Shown piece by piece: positions 17,451 through 26,388 of a stretch of DNA of 64,000 bases. The position numbers and the translations under genes are program-made. The notes under the pieces are model-generated. The model did not search any database, was not told where the DNA came from, and saw only the letters and a list, made by a program, of their open reading frames with translations. Numbering within the stretch: position 1 is the first letter of the stretch; each line of letters opens with the position of its first letter. The DNA is taken from positions 32,325 to 96,324 of the forward strand of contig JAFSHN010000050.1 of NCBI GenBank assembly GCA_017440275.1, read 5' to 3'. The stretch comes from Bacillota bacterium. Lineage in GTDB: Bacteria; Bacillota; Clostridia; Peptostreptococcales; Anaerovoracaceae.

Positions 17451-17471
17451 AATATCCTCTCCTTTTCAGGG

Positions 17472-17777
17472 CTAAATACGTCCCAGTTTTCTAATTGAAG
17501 CTGCTGTATCAAGATCCTTACCTGGCAGGTCATTTAAAGTCTTCTGCATGCCTTCGATATATTCACCGATTTCAACAGAAAATGCATCAAATGTTTTCTT
17601 ATCGTTATAGTAGCGGTTGTACATGGAAACCTGAGAATCCCCTTCCCATACTAACTGCAGGTCATCGATTACACTTTTGATTGTCTGCATTGCTTCGTCG
17701 TATTGATTCTTTGCTGTTTCTACTCTTTTCATTGCCGCTGTTAAACCCGGCTGATCTAATTTTACGTGGGATGCCAT
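17472..17777 (-). CDS. WXG100 family protein
   Basis: This 101-aa, all-helical protein has a central WEG turn (LQLVWEGDSQ), an amphipathic helix on each side, and the expected length. It is the second canonical WXG100 in the operon and directly follows the esaB-like gene, so it may dimerise with itself or with the other Esx proteins. The canonical YxxxD/E export signal is not obvious at the C-terminus, which ends in IRKLGRI. Confidence 0.93.
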   Translation of the reverse strand: MASHVKLDQPGLTAAMKRVETAKNQYDEAMQTIKSVIDDLQLVWEGDSQVSMYNRYYNDKKTFDAFSVEIGEYIEGMQKTLNDLPGKDLDTAASIRKLGRI

Positions 17778-17794
17778 AATGTGTTCCGCCTTTC

Positions 17795-18055
17795 TTAATT
17801 TCCTAAAAGAATATAATCGCCGTTCCAGATCCCTGCCATATCGAAAGTTTCATCCGGGCTCAATCTGCGTCCCAGTCTCTGACATGTCAGGGTCATTCCC
17901 TCTGAACTAAGGAACAGCCCGGGATTGTAGTCGTTTAACGTTTCTACGATATTCTCTGCCGCCTGCTTGGCTGTGATATTACACGGAATTTCCATATCAT
18001 ATCCTTTTTTCTTGCCGCCGGCGGAAAATATTACTGTTACAATTACTTCTCTCAT
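17795..18055 (-). CDS. EsaB/YukD ubiquitin-like T7SS protein
   Basis: This 86-aa ubiquitin-fold protein has the features YDMEIPCNITAKQAAENIV and the ending WNGDYILLGN, as in YukD/EsaB of Firmicute type VII systems. Family members are small cytoplasmic proteins needed for or regulating secretion. It sits 10 bp downstream of essC with a strong GGAGG before ATG. It replaces the usual order in which esaB precedes essB and essC. Confidence 0.92.
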   Translation of the reverse strand: MREVIVTVIFSAGGKKKGYDMEIPCNITAKQAAENIVETLNDYNPGLFLSSEGMTLTCQRLGRRLSPDETFDMAGIWNGDYILLGN

Positions 18056-18065
18056 TTCCGCCTCC

Positions 18066-21000
18066 TTACTTCATCGGTCTTACTTTAACGGCTCTGCCGT
18101 TTTCTATAAACAATACTTCGTCTTCTGCAAGCTCTGCCTTCTTTTCTTCGTAGCTCAAGTTGTTCTTGAAGCAGGAATATTTTTCGGCTTTACCTGTTAC
18201 AATCAAAGCATTCTGAGAAGCTATCAAAGTCTTCGCAAGTGGCTCTCCTGCGCTGTTAGCTATGAGTCCTTCTTCCCCTGCTGTAGCAATGGCCATAAGT
18301 CCAAGGTCCTTGGAGAGTCTACACATACATTCAAGGGCGTCTCTCACATTGTCGGCTACTGAATCTGCAAATGTAACCACATCGTTGATTACGATGCAAA
18401 TCTGCTTGTTTTCTGCAAGGAATCTACCTTTGTTAAAGTTACCCTCTGCTTCGAAGATTCTTTCTCGTTCTTCTTCTCTCCATTCCATAGCGTCTATTAT
18501 GGAATTGACATTGTCTTTGAGTGCCTGGCCATCATAGTCTGAACTGTAGCAAGCGACTTTGTCTGCATACTCTGCTAATGCCTTTGACTTTGTATCAAAT
18601 ATATGTATCTCGTTGTCATTTTTCGAGATTAAAATGTCTAGTACAGATTTTAGCATATCCTCTGTCTCATAAACATTTTGACCTGTAATAACTCCGGTAA
18701 ATCTCTGGCTCAGATCCACATATGCAGGTTCACAGTTGTCGAATCTGATACCTACCGGAATCTGCTCACGGTTCTTGTACTGGCTAATCATATCGCCTGT
18801 CTTAACTTCCTTCGGAAGTACCGGAATCGCTTTTGCTTTGATTCCCTGACTGAATGGTTCCATCTTTTCCTTCAGAGCTTCTAACATACTTCTGCCGGCT
18901 GTATCATCGCCTGAGGAAGCATAGATGGCTGTCTGGAACTCAATCGGGCTCTGAGGAGGGACATTCTTAATAAGTGCCCTACCAGGGTTATTAGGCATTG
19001 TAGCCGGTCTTGAGCTTAACAATGTCTGATAATTTGAAATATCATTTTGCTGGAAAGTAATTACTCCGGAAACGCCATTTGTAATCTTGTAGTTAATTCC
19101 TGTAGTCTGATGACTTGTAAATACCACATGAATCCCGTAAGTCGAACCTTCACCTGCCAGCATGATTAAAAGTGCCTCAAGTCCATTGAAAGTTGCCATT
19201 GCTGGTACCAGATTATCGATTACGATGAAGATATCCGCCATATCGCGTGCAACATTTCGTCTGTATGCACCGATATTTCCTACATTACAATCCTGGAATC
19301 TGAACTTTCTGTACTGAAGTTCCCTCTGGATAAGCTCACTCAGTTTCTCCCATTTTTCTGCTTCGTAGTCTAAGACTACTCCGCCTACGTGAGGAAGTCC
19401 TTCGAATCCTCCCATAGTACGTCCACCGCAGTCGATGGCATAAATATTTACATCACGCGGTGAGTAATTGAGAACCATAGACATCATCAGTGTCTTTAAC
19501 AATGTTGTCTTGCCTGTTGCTCCACCGCCGTATATTGCAAAATGCGTATCCTTTGAGAAGTCCAGGTACTGAACACCCTGGTTCTGTTCTTGAGGTCTGT
19601 CGAACATACCAACCGGTACTGAAACAGTATCGTCCATAGGACTCCATCCGAAGTCTCCAAATACTCCTGTAACAGGAAGATCTGACAAGTGTACTTCTTC
19701 CGGAAGTTCCGGCATCCATAGTCCCGGAAGCTTTTTGATTCCACGACTTTCTGCCACTTGGTTAATATGTTCAATTATTACTGTAAGTTCATCTTTGCCC
19801 TTATCAGTCTTTTTCTTCTTTTTCTTCAGGTCAAGACGGCGTCCGTTGATATCAACCACCCTAACCTTATTTTCCGAATGTTCGGAAACCTTCTTGTCGC
19901 CCATATACTCTGCGCCACTCCAGTAGGACTGAACCAGTGCATATACTTCGTCGTTACCAACTCTTACATAGGCTCTGCCCGGCTGAGTAATGGTCGCCGC
20001 ATCAGGCTTCTTGATGATTTCTCTTGAATCAGAAACATCGTTGACCTTCATACAGATTCTGAATCTTGAGTTTGAATCAATCTGGTCGTTTACAACGCCT
20101 GTAGGTTTCTGAGTTGCCAGAACTATGTGGATACCAAGGCTTCGTCCTACACGGGCGAAACTTGTAAGCGCATCCATGAATTCCGGTTCTTCTTTTTTAA
20201 GTTCTGCAAATTCGTCAGAAACGATAATCAAATGGGGCATCGGTTCTTTTACCATTCCGGATTTGAAAAGTCTCTGATAGTCTCCTACTGTGTTGACGCG
20301 GTTTTCACTCATGAGTCTTTCACGTCGCTTGATTTCAGCTTCAATAGAAACTAAGGATCTGCCGATATTTGCATCAATATTAGTAAGTTTGTTAACTACA
20401 TGCGGCAATGGCTCAAGAAGCTGTGCCATACTTCCGCCCTTGTAGTCGATAATTACAAAATTCACATCATAAGGGTGATAATTGATTGCCATAGAGAGAA
20501 TCCATGACTGGATAAGTTCACTCTTACCGGAGCCTGTAGTACCTGCTATCAAGCCGTGGGCACCATGCACTTTTGAATGGATATCCAGCATAAACGGCTT
20601 TCCTCCCGGCATTACACCAATCGGAGCTGCCAGACTGTTTGCTGCATCGTTCTGACTCCAACGTCTCAGAACATCAAGCTGCTCTACGGTTCTTACTCCA
20701 TAACCTTCCATAAAAGTAACAGAGTTTGGAAGAGTATTATTTACCTTAAAGTCTTCCACTTCTACCGCTGCCATCTTGCGGGCGAATTTATCAAAATCAC
20801 TTCCGCTGACAGGCTCATCCGGTGTAAAGAAAAACTTCTCATTTGCACTCATTCTGTCATAAGCACATGGATTGTTGTTCAAATCTATAATGTATTGGCA
20901 GTGCTGAGGCAGCCAATATATATCGTCATATAAGAAAAGTGCTGTGATTCCAAGTTCAGGATGGTTGGTTGAAAGATAATCCATAATGGATTCTCTTTCT

Positions 21001-22625
21001 GTCATAGCCTTGTCACCTAAAATGAACACATAATGCGGAGTTGCTCCTGCACCCCTGTTCATTCCGTTATTCTGACTGGCTGCTTCCTGACGTCTGACCA
21101 ACATTTCCTTCATCAGTTCGCAGATATTGTGAGCTCTGTCATAATCAAATGCCAGAAATCTGAACTGGTGATTTTCATCCCAAATATGCGGAAGCCATCT
21201 CAGTGATGACCATTCATTTCTTTCGTTTTCGTTAAAAATACCAACAATATGAACTTCTTCTGCAGAATGGAGAGCAGACAGATTGATGAGCATATTGCGA
21301 ACAAAATGAACAGTTTTCTTTCTTTCGCCCAAGATACCTACAGTGCTCAAATTGCGGAGATTAACTCTTGCGGGCACATAGTCTACGATTCGGTTTTCTT
21401 CGGCAATCTGCGCACAAAGTTCTTCCATTTCGTCGGTTTCCATCTTGAAACCACGAACTTCAGCTCTGCTCTTGATGTCTACACAAAGCTGGTCGTAACC
21501 CATACCTACACGCACAGATAAAAAGTCATTATCTGACGGCATTCTTTCCCACAGATTTCTCTTCATCTGTCCCACAATCGAAAGACATTCCTGTGGTGTT
21601 GGGTTTTCTTCGGTGATAATGGTTCTCTGGGATTCCATTACCTTTTCAATCTTAGCCTGCTGATCTGCAATGTAAGCTGTATATTTTTCTTTTCTTTCTC
21701 TCTGATATGTCTCTATTCTTTCTTTAAGTTCTTTTTTGCGTTTCTTGGAAGAGTATAAATTTACTCCCGTTGAAATAGTTCTGAACGCTGCCATGGCAGG
21801 CGAATACATACCCATAATTGCACTTGAACCTAAAGAGGTGGCAATGTTGACTGCTTCCAGCAATCCGTCGCCGCCATTATATTCCTGACCCGGCGAAGGC
21901 GGAGCTGCCAGAATAATATCTTCATAAGGAAGTCTCGCTCTTGTTCTCGGAGATCTTCTGTATTTGATTGTTTTGCCTTGTTGTGGCTGCTGCTGAGGTT
22001 GCTGACTTCTTTGACTTTGGCTGGCACTTGCTCCAAGAGCAATGGCATTATCTGTGTTTTCGAAATACAGAACACCGTTCACCAAACTGATTTTTACTGT
22101 CAGGATATTCAAAACATCTTCGTTTCGCATAACAGCATTTTTGATTCTGCGCCCATTCAAATAAAGTCCATTTGTGCTGTCTGCATCGTCAACTCTCACG
22201 TTGCCGCCTGAACATGTGATGTTAAAATGTCTTCCGGAAACAAAAGGCAGTCCCAGAATAATATCGTTCTTGTCACTTCTTCCCACGCTGAAATGACCAT
22301 CATATGGCAGCTTAATGGATTTGCGTCCTGTCTGATTTACGTTGTGGAAAAAGATAACGGCGTTTTCGCCATTACCCGCCTGAATCTGAAGGGGTCTTCC
22401 CACCGGAATATTTTCTCTCGTAACAGGCAAAGAACCTCCGAGCCCCAGTGCAATGCTTCCCGCATTATAAGAAACAGTAATTTGATTTTGTGGCATCTCC
22501 TGAATCTGTACTGTGTCTTTTGCACCCGAACCGAAGGTTACTTTCTGATTTGAGTTAATCTCTCTTATATATAGATTGTTTCTGAATTGTAGTGACATTA
22601 ATAAAGGCATAAATGCACCGTCCAT
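18066..22625 (-). CDS. essC: EssC-type FtsK/SpoIIIE secretion ATPase with N-terminal FHA domains
   Basis: This 1519-aa protein is the motor of type VII (Esx) secretion. The N-terminal ~95 residues are FHA-like. A second, clearer FHA domain at about 105-205 shows SVGRSDKND, SGRHF and DSTNGLYLNG. A Gln-rich linker and a weakly hydrophobic stretch (about 255-285) where the membrane pair should be lead into the ATPases. D1 has Walker A GTTGSGKSE (about 693) and the Walker B-like IIVSDEFAEL (about 808). D2 has GGGATGKTT (about 1033). In D3 the P-loop is degenerate (GVITGQNVYE, about 1311). The start at 22625 has no ribosome site and lies about 13 nt from the predicted transcription start; Met6 or Met10 are alternatives. 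The gene name reflects family and context. Confidence 0.95.
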   Translation of the reverse strand: MDGAFMPLLMSLQFRNNLYIREINSNQKVTFGSGAKDTVQIQEMPQNQITVSYNAGSIALGLGGSLPVTRENIPVGRPLQIQAGNGENAVIFFHNVNQTGRKSIKLPYDGHFSVGRSDKNDIILGLPFVSGRHFNITCSGGNVRVDDADSTNGLYLNGRRIKNAVMRNEDVLNILTVKISLVNGVLYFENTDNAIALGASASQSQRSQQPQQQPQQGKTIKYRRSPRTRARLPYEDIILAAPPSPGQEYNGGDGLLEAVNIATSLGSSAIMGMYSPAMAAFRTISTGVNLYSSKKRKKELKERIETYQRERKEKYTAYIADQQAKIEKVMESQRTIITEENPTPQECLSIVGQMKRNLWERMPSDNDFLSVRVGMGYDQLCVDIKSRAEVRGFKMETDEMEELCAQIAEENRIVDYVPARVNLRNLSTVGILGERKKTVHFVRNMLINLSALHSAEEVHIVGIFNENERNEWSSLRWLPHIWDENHQFRFLAFDYDRAHNICELMKEMLVRRQEAASQNNGMNRGAGATPHYVFILGDKAMTERESIMDYLSTNHPELGITALFLYDDIYWLPQHCQYIIDLNNNPCAYDRMSANEKFFFTPDEPVSGSDFDKFARKMAAVEVEDFKVNNTLPNSVTFMEGYGVRTVEQLDVLRRWSQNDAANSLAAPIGVMPGGKPFMLDIHSKVHGAHGLIAGTTGSGKSELIQSWILSMAINYHPYDVNFVIIDYKGGSMAQLLEPLPHVVNKLTNIDANIGRSLVSIEAEIKRRERLMSENRVNTVGDYQRLFKSGMVKEPMPHLIIVSDEFAELKKEEPEFMDALTSFARVGRSLGIHIVLATQKPTGVVNDQIDSNSRFRICMKVNDVSDSREIIKKPDAATITQPGRAYVRVGNDEVYALVQSYWSGAEYMGDKKVSEHSENKVRVVDINGRRLDLKKKKKKTDKGKDELTVIIEHINQVAESRGIKKLPGLWMPELPEEVHLSDLPVTGVFGDFGWSPMDDTVSVPVGMFDRPQEQNQGVQYLDFSKDTHFAIYGGGATGKTTLLKTLMMSMVLNYSPRDVNIYAIDCGGRTMGGFEGLPHVGGVVLDYEAEKWEKLSELIQRELQYRKFRFQDCNVGNIGAYRRNVARDMADIFIVIDNLVPAMATFNGLEALLIMLAGEGSTYGIHVVFTSHQTTGINYKITNGVSGVITFQQNDISNYQTLLSSRPATMPNNPGRALIKNVPPQSPIEFQTAIYASSGDDTAGRSMLEALKEKMEPFSQGIKAKAIPVLPKEVKTGDMISQYKNREQIPVGIRFDNCEPAYVDLSQRFTGVITGQNVYETEDMLKSVLDILISKNDNEIHIFDTKSKALAEYADKVACYSSDYDGQALKDNVNSIIDAMEWREEERERIFEAEGNFNKGRFLAENKQICIVINDVVTFADSVADNVRDALECMCRLSKDLGLMAIATAGEEGLIANSAGEPLAKTLIASQNALIVTGKAEKYSCFKNNLSYEEKKAELAEDEVLFIENGRAVKVRPMK

Positions 22626-22645
22626 TTAAATAAATATTTGGAATA

Positions 22646-22674
22646 ATTATACCAAAATAGTTCTTCGTTTACAA
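22646..22674 (-). promoter_or_regulatory. Sigma-A promoter of the T7SS operon
   Basis: Minus strand -35 TTGTAA (22669-22674), a 17-bp spacer and a perfect -10 TATAAT (22646-22651). The expected transcript start leaves only about 13 nt before the essC ATG, with no Shine-Dalgarno sequence, so translation would be nearly leaderless. Confidence 0.72.
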
Positions 22675-22725
22675 GGGTAGAGCACTTCTCGGTCATTGTT
22701 TTTGGCGCTGCACTCGTCGCTTTTG

Positions 22726-22935
22726 AAACTGTCCTATTTTTTAAAAAAACTTTCAAAATAGGATAGTTTTATATGTTTTAGGATATCAATTATCCCACAT
22801 TTTAGTTTTTTCGTTGTTTTGGGATGAATTTTACGGCAAAATAGTTCTTTTCTAAGCTCAAACTATCCCTTTTTTTGCTTTTCTTCCCATTTTAGGATAA
22901 TTTTACACTCATAAATACAAAAACTGTCCCATTTT
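22726..22935. repeat. Four copies of a 15-bp AAACT(G/A)TCC motif upstream of essC
   Basis: Near-identical units are at 22726-22740, 22755-22769 (inverted), 22860-22874 and 22921-22935. The first two form a 15-bp hairpin with one mismatch. Further partial copies (TTTTAGGATA, TATCCCAC) lie between them. The whole gene-free stretch 22626-22978 is AT-rich and otherwise holds only the essC promoter and the nitroreductase terminator. Confidence 0.6.
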
Positions 22936-22965
22936 TGCTTTTTTTAAAAGCATTTGGGACAGTCC
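22921..22965 (-). terminator. Intrinsic terminator of the hexuronate operon
   Basis: A stem-loop whose arms contain ACTGTCCCA and TGGGACAGT plus a second paired block around TGCTTTT, followed on the minus strand by TTTTTG. It lies 14 bp beyond the nitroreductase stop codon. Confidence 0.75.
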
Positions 22966-22978
22966 GCTATTTGCACTA

Positions 22979-23698
22979 TTAAATTCTAAAGCTTCCCATA
23001 TAAGTGTGGTCTTTGACAGGAACAGGGTTCTCAACTACAAAAAACTCGAAAGTTTCTTCATTTGCCACATACATATGAGCAAGGGCAATTCCCACATCCA
23101 TCTGATTGGTACTGCCGAGACTCTTATTCAGCAAGCCTTTGTGGGCACAGTATACGTGAATCACATCGTCTTCGTGAGTGAAATACCATGGCTGACTATT
23201 GGCGCTTGACGGTGCAAGTCGTGCCGGAACAAGACGTGCGTCTTGAATATCACTTATCTCAGTCATATTTTTACGCTTGAATTTAAGAACGTCATCCCGC
23301 TGACCTTCGCCCTTAGGTTTACCAAAAGCCATAGTCATCACAAACTTAAGACCATCTTCTCTTTCTTTTTCTCCTTCCCACTGAGCCATGCCAAGCCAGC
23401 AAGCTCCAAGACCGATGTCCGCCAGATATAAATCAAGCTGCTGGAACATAAATCCAACATTGATAAGCGCCCCCGGTTTGTCTTCAGTGAAGATGGCCAC
23501 CACCTGTTTCGTAGTCCAGGGACAAATACACTTAACCGATTCTCTATCTACTATTTCTGCTCTGACTTTTATGTCCGGATAAAGAGGTTTTATTCCGTTA
23601 ATGAATTTTTCAATTCTCGCTATGCTATTGGGGCCTATGGATGCATTGACAAAGCTTCGCACCGATTTGCGTTTGAAAATCATTTCTTTTAAAGACAT
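22979..23698 (-). CDS. Nitroreductase-family protein
   Basis: This 239-aa FMN-dependent oxidoreductase fold has the N-terminal FKRKSVRSF motif, GFMFQQLDLYLADIGLGACWLGMAQ in the middle (quoted only as position 82-106) and RLAPSSANSQPWYF, all typical of the nitroreductase superfamily. The natural substrate is unknown. It is last gene of the hexuronate operon, 11 bp after uxaC, and is followed by the operon terminator. Its metabolic link to sugar-acid breakdown is unclear; it may supply or consume reducing equivalents. Confidence 0.9.
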   Translation of the reverse strand: MSLKEMIFKRKSVRSFVNASIGPNSIARIEKFINGIKPLYPDIKVRAEIVDRESVKCICPWTTKQVVAIFTEDKPGALINVGFMFQQLDLYLADIGLGACWLGMAQWEGEKEREDGLKFVMTMAFGKPKGEGQRDDVLKFKRKNMTEISDIQDARLVPARLAPSSANSQPWYFTHEDDVIHVYCAHKGLLNKSLGSTNQMDVGIALAHMYVANEETFEFFVVENPVPVKDHTYMGSFRI

Positions 23699-23709
23699 CT
23701 TTCACCTCA

Positions 23710-25101
23710 TTATTTCAATTCAAAGCCAAAGTAATTCACTGCATTTTTCCAGCAGATGTCTTCTACCAACTTTCCAAGGTATTCAATATCGTATGGATAC
23801 TGTCCGCTTTCGACCAAAAGTCCGATTTTGTTACAAAGGATTCTTCTGAAGTATTCGTGGCGGACAAAAGAAGTAAAGCTTCTTGAGTCTGTCAGCATAC
23901 CTACAGAACCTGCCAGAGTACCTGTTTCCATAAGCTGATCAATCTGTGCTTCGATACCTCTGATGTGGTCGAGAAGCCACCAAGCCGCACCATACTGAAC
24001 CTTTGCGCCGTCGGCTGCAAAATTCACAGCCATAGTTGCCAGCATTGTGTTGTCAGCCGGGTTCAGATTATAGAGAATAGTCTTTGGAAGTGCATTGGCA
24101 CCTTCGCAGTCTCCGAGGAAAGCTCCCAGTTTGAACGGGTCTGTCGTATAGCCAACACTGTCCCCACCGGCATCGGCACCGAAATATTCCACCAGTTTAG
24201 GAGAATTATTTCTGATAGGTCCCATATGAAGCTGCATAGCCATATTTCTCTTTGCGTATTCGCCTGCCAGGAAGTAGAGAAGTTCTCCCTGATAAATAGC
24301 TACTTCGTTTTCTGTAAGAGGTTTGCCGAGGAGGGCTTTTAAAACAATTGGTGCTGCGTCTCCGCGTTCATATCTGAACTTGATGAAACCGTGGTCTGTA
24401 ACTTTACATCCTGCTTCCAAGAAGAAGTCGAGAGACTTACAAAGAGCATCCTTAAGGCTTTCCCAGTCTGTAACTTCGCCATATTTTGCTCCCAGTTGAC
24501 CTGCTGCAATTACGAATGCAGGCTGATCAATATGCAGAAATCTGTCAGGTCTGAATGATGGCAGAACCTTAAACGGAACTGTATCGTCCCCCGCCAGTTT
24601 CAAATGCCACTCCAGGGAGTCTGCAGGATCGTCTGTAGTGCAGAGAATTTTTGCCTTTGCCTTATCCAACAAGGAAACAGCATCAAAGCCTTCACTTTGG
24701 AGCATCTTGCTTGTCTTCTTCCAGATTTCTTCAGCAGAATCTTCGCATAGCGGCGTTTCAATACCGAAGTATCTCTGAAGTTCAAGATGTGCCCAGTGAT
24801 AAACAGGGCTTCCGATGAGTCGAGGCATAATCTTTGCAAACTCATAAAACTTTTCATAGTCTGTTGCATCACCTGTCACATATTTTTCAGGCACGCCGGA
24901 AACTCTCATGCAACGCCACTTGTAATGGTCTGCTTCCAGCCAAAGCTGAGTGATGTTTTCGTAAGTTCTGCGTTCAAAAATTTCCTTTGCGGAAAGGTGA
25001 TTGTGATAGTCGATAATCGGACAATCTTTAGCATATTTGAAGAATAAATCTTCTGCAGTTTCTGTGGTCAGCAGAAACTTATCATCCATAAATTTTCTCA
25101 T
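23710..25101 (-). CDS. uxaC: Glucuronate isomerase
   Basis: This enzyme interconverts D-glucuronate and D-fructuronate (also galacturonate and tagaturonate), the first step of hexuronate catabolism. The start is ATG 25099-25101 with AGGAGA upstream; this gives 463 aa, the normal UxaC length. Hallmarks are PIIDYHNHLSAKEIF near the N-terminus (metal His pair), MQLHMGPIRNN, and LTDSRSFTSFVRHEYFRRIL near the C-terminus (position about 395-420). Its ribosome site lies inside the last codons of the larA-like gene, so the two are coupled. It is a cytoplasmic member of the amidohydrolase superfamily. Confidence 0.97.
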   Translation of the reverse strand: MRKFMDDKFLLTTETAEDLFFKYAKDCPIIDYHNHLSAKEIFERRTYENITQLWLEADHYKWRCMRVSGVPEKYVTGDATDYEKFYEFAKIMPRLIGSPVYHWAHLELQRYFGIETPLCEDSAEEIWKKTSKMLQSEGFDAVSLLDKAKAKILCTTDDPADSLEWHLKLAGDDTVPFKVLPSFRPDRFLHIDQPAFVIAAGQLGAKYGEVTDWESLKDALCKSLDFFLEAGCKVTDHGFIKFRYERGDAAPIVLKALLGKPLTENEVAIYQGELLYFLAGEYAKRNMAMQLHMGPIRNNSPKLVEYFGADAGGDSVGYTTDPFKLGAFLGDCEGANALPKTILYNLNPADNTMLATMAVNFAADGAKVQYGAAWWLLDHIRGIEAQIDQLMETGTLAGSVGMLTDSRSFTSFVRHEYFRRILCNKIGLLVESGQYPYDIEYLGKLVEDICWKNAVNYFGFELK

Positions 25102-25102
25102 A

Positions 25103-26377
25103 TTAGAACTTCTCCTTGTTAATCCAAAGACCCAGTGCAGGGTTTGGAATGAAGTAAACTTCTTCGCCGTCAGGCAAAGTATTGTAACCGTATTGTAAAG
25201 TTTCAGGATTGTAGCGCTTAATCGCCTCGTCGTAGTCGCAAGCACCGAAGCCAACGCCTTCAACTTCTTCTTTTGTAATATTTTTCACAGCATAAGTTAT
25301 GCTGAATCTATCATCAGAAGAACCGTGAATCAGGTGCGCTGCAGCTCCCATATTGTCCCGAAGATCCTGATTTTCAGGCTTTTCGAACTCTTCAAGAGTC
25401 TTGATTCTGCCTCTGTAACCGTACTTTCTGATAAGCACATCCACCTGATCGTCTTCGCCGAAGCGTTCGATTCCCGGTGCAAGAACTAAGAGTTCCCCTC
25501 CGTCTGCGATTGCCATACGGGTTCTGTAAACTGACTTGTTTCCGAGCCATGTGCTCTTAAATTCTGCAGGATCAAGATAAACTACACACTTCTTGATTCC
25601 TGTATCAACGAAGTCTATGTTCTTTTCCTGTGCCAGTTCGATGGCTGCTTCAAGGGCTTTTCTTGTATCGCCTATAAACAATCCGTGGGTATTTATAACG
25701 CCTCCCGGTGCCGTACATACTGTCAGCACGAAAAGAATAGGTCTTTCGTTCAAGAAGTGTTCCATACCGTAGTCGAAAATCTTGCGGACAGGAGTGTGGT
25801 CCTTGCCCATCATTCTTTCCATACCGTAAACGGCACCCACCATATGGCTCTTGTTGATCATGTCACTGCCGCCTACCCCTACGAAAAGGTTCTTTGCCTG
25901 GTTTGCCATACCGATAACTTCGTGAGGTACAACCTGTCCTACGGAAAGAATCAAATCGTACTTTTCGTCCATTACCATGCGGTTGATTTCAACACTTACA
26001 GGGTCATGCCAAAGACCTTCTGTAATCTCTTCCAGATATTCTGCCGGAACTTCGCCCAGCTTCATAACATCAGTTCTCCAATTGTGAGGAAGAAACTTTT
26101 CAAAAGGAATGTCACCGAACATAACTGTTACTTCTTCTTCGGTAACGGGCACATGAGTTCCAAGAGCCGGAAGTATGTCAACCTCCACCCCTGCCTCTGT
26201 CAGTGCATGATAATAAACGTTTGTTATATATCCGGCATTGGAGTGAAAACGAGTAAAATCAGGAGGAATGATAAGAACATTTTTCAGTTTCTTTCCTTCC
26301 AGACTCTTCAAAAGAGCTTCTTTTATTTCGCCCTGAGACAGTCCGCTGCCGCCTTTGTCATAAACAAAATGTTCCAT
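25103..26377 (-). CDS. LarA-superfamily nickel-pincer racemase/epimerase, candidate mannonate-gluconate 2-epimerase
   Basis: This 424-aa member of the lactate racemase family uses the nickel-pincer nucleotide cofactor. Residues matching the LarA catalytic set are present: Arg43 (DFTR), His75 (GTHVP), and His152, Lys162 and His178 with spacings of 10 and 16, exactly as LarA His174, Lys184 and His200. Lys162 would tether the cofactor. Some superfamily members epimerise aldonates at C2, including gluconate. Here the gene lies between mannonate oxidoreductase and uxaC in an operon that has 6-phosphogluconate dehydrogenase but no mannonate dehydratase, so mannonate-to-gluconate epimerisation is a strong inference. 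No larB, larC or larE is in the window. Lactate racemase is the alternative. Confidence 0.9.
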   Translation of the reverse strand: MEHFVYDKGGSGLSQGEIKEALLKSLEGKKLKNVLIIPPDFTRFHSNAGYITNVYYHALTEAGVEVDILPALGTHVPVTEEEVTVMFGDIPFEKFLPHNWRTDVMKLGEVPAEYLEEITEGLWHDPVSVEINRMVMDEKYDLILSVGQVVPHEVIGMANQAKNLFVGVGGSDMINKSHMVGAVYGMERMMGKDHTPVRKIFDYGMEHFLNERPILFVLTVCTAPGGVINTHGLFIGDTRKALEAAIELAQEKNIDFVDTGIKKCVVYLDPAEFKSTWLGNKSVYRTRMAIADGGELLVLAPGIERFGEDDQVDVLIRKYGYRGRIKTLEEFEKPENQDLRDNMGAAAHLIHGSSDDRFSITYAVKNITKEEVEGVGFGACDYDEAIKRYNPETLQYGYNTLPDGEEVYFIPNPALGLWINKEKF

Positions 26378-26388
26378 AAGAGTCTCCT

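Noticed and set aside
22726-22935. CRISPR array
   Set aside because: The repeat units are only 15 bp, irregularly spaced and in both orientations, without cas genes.
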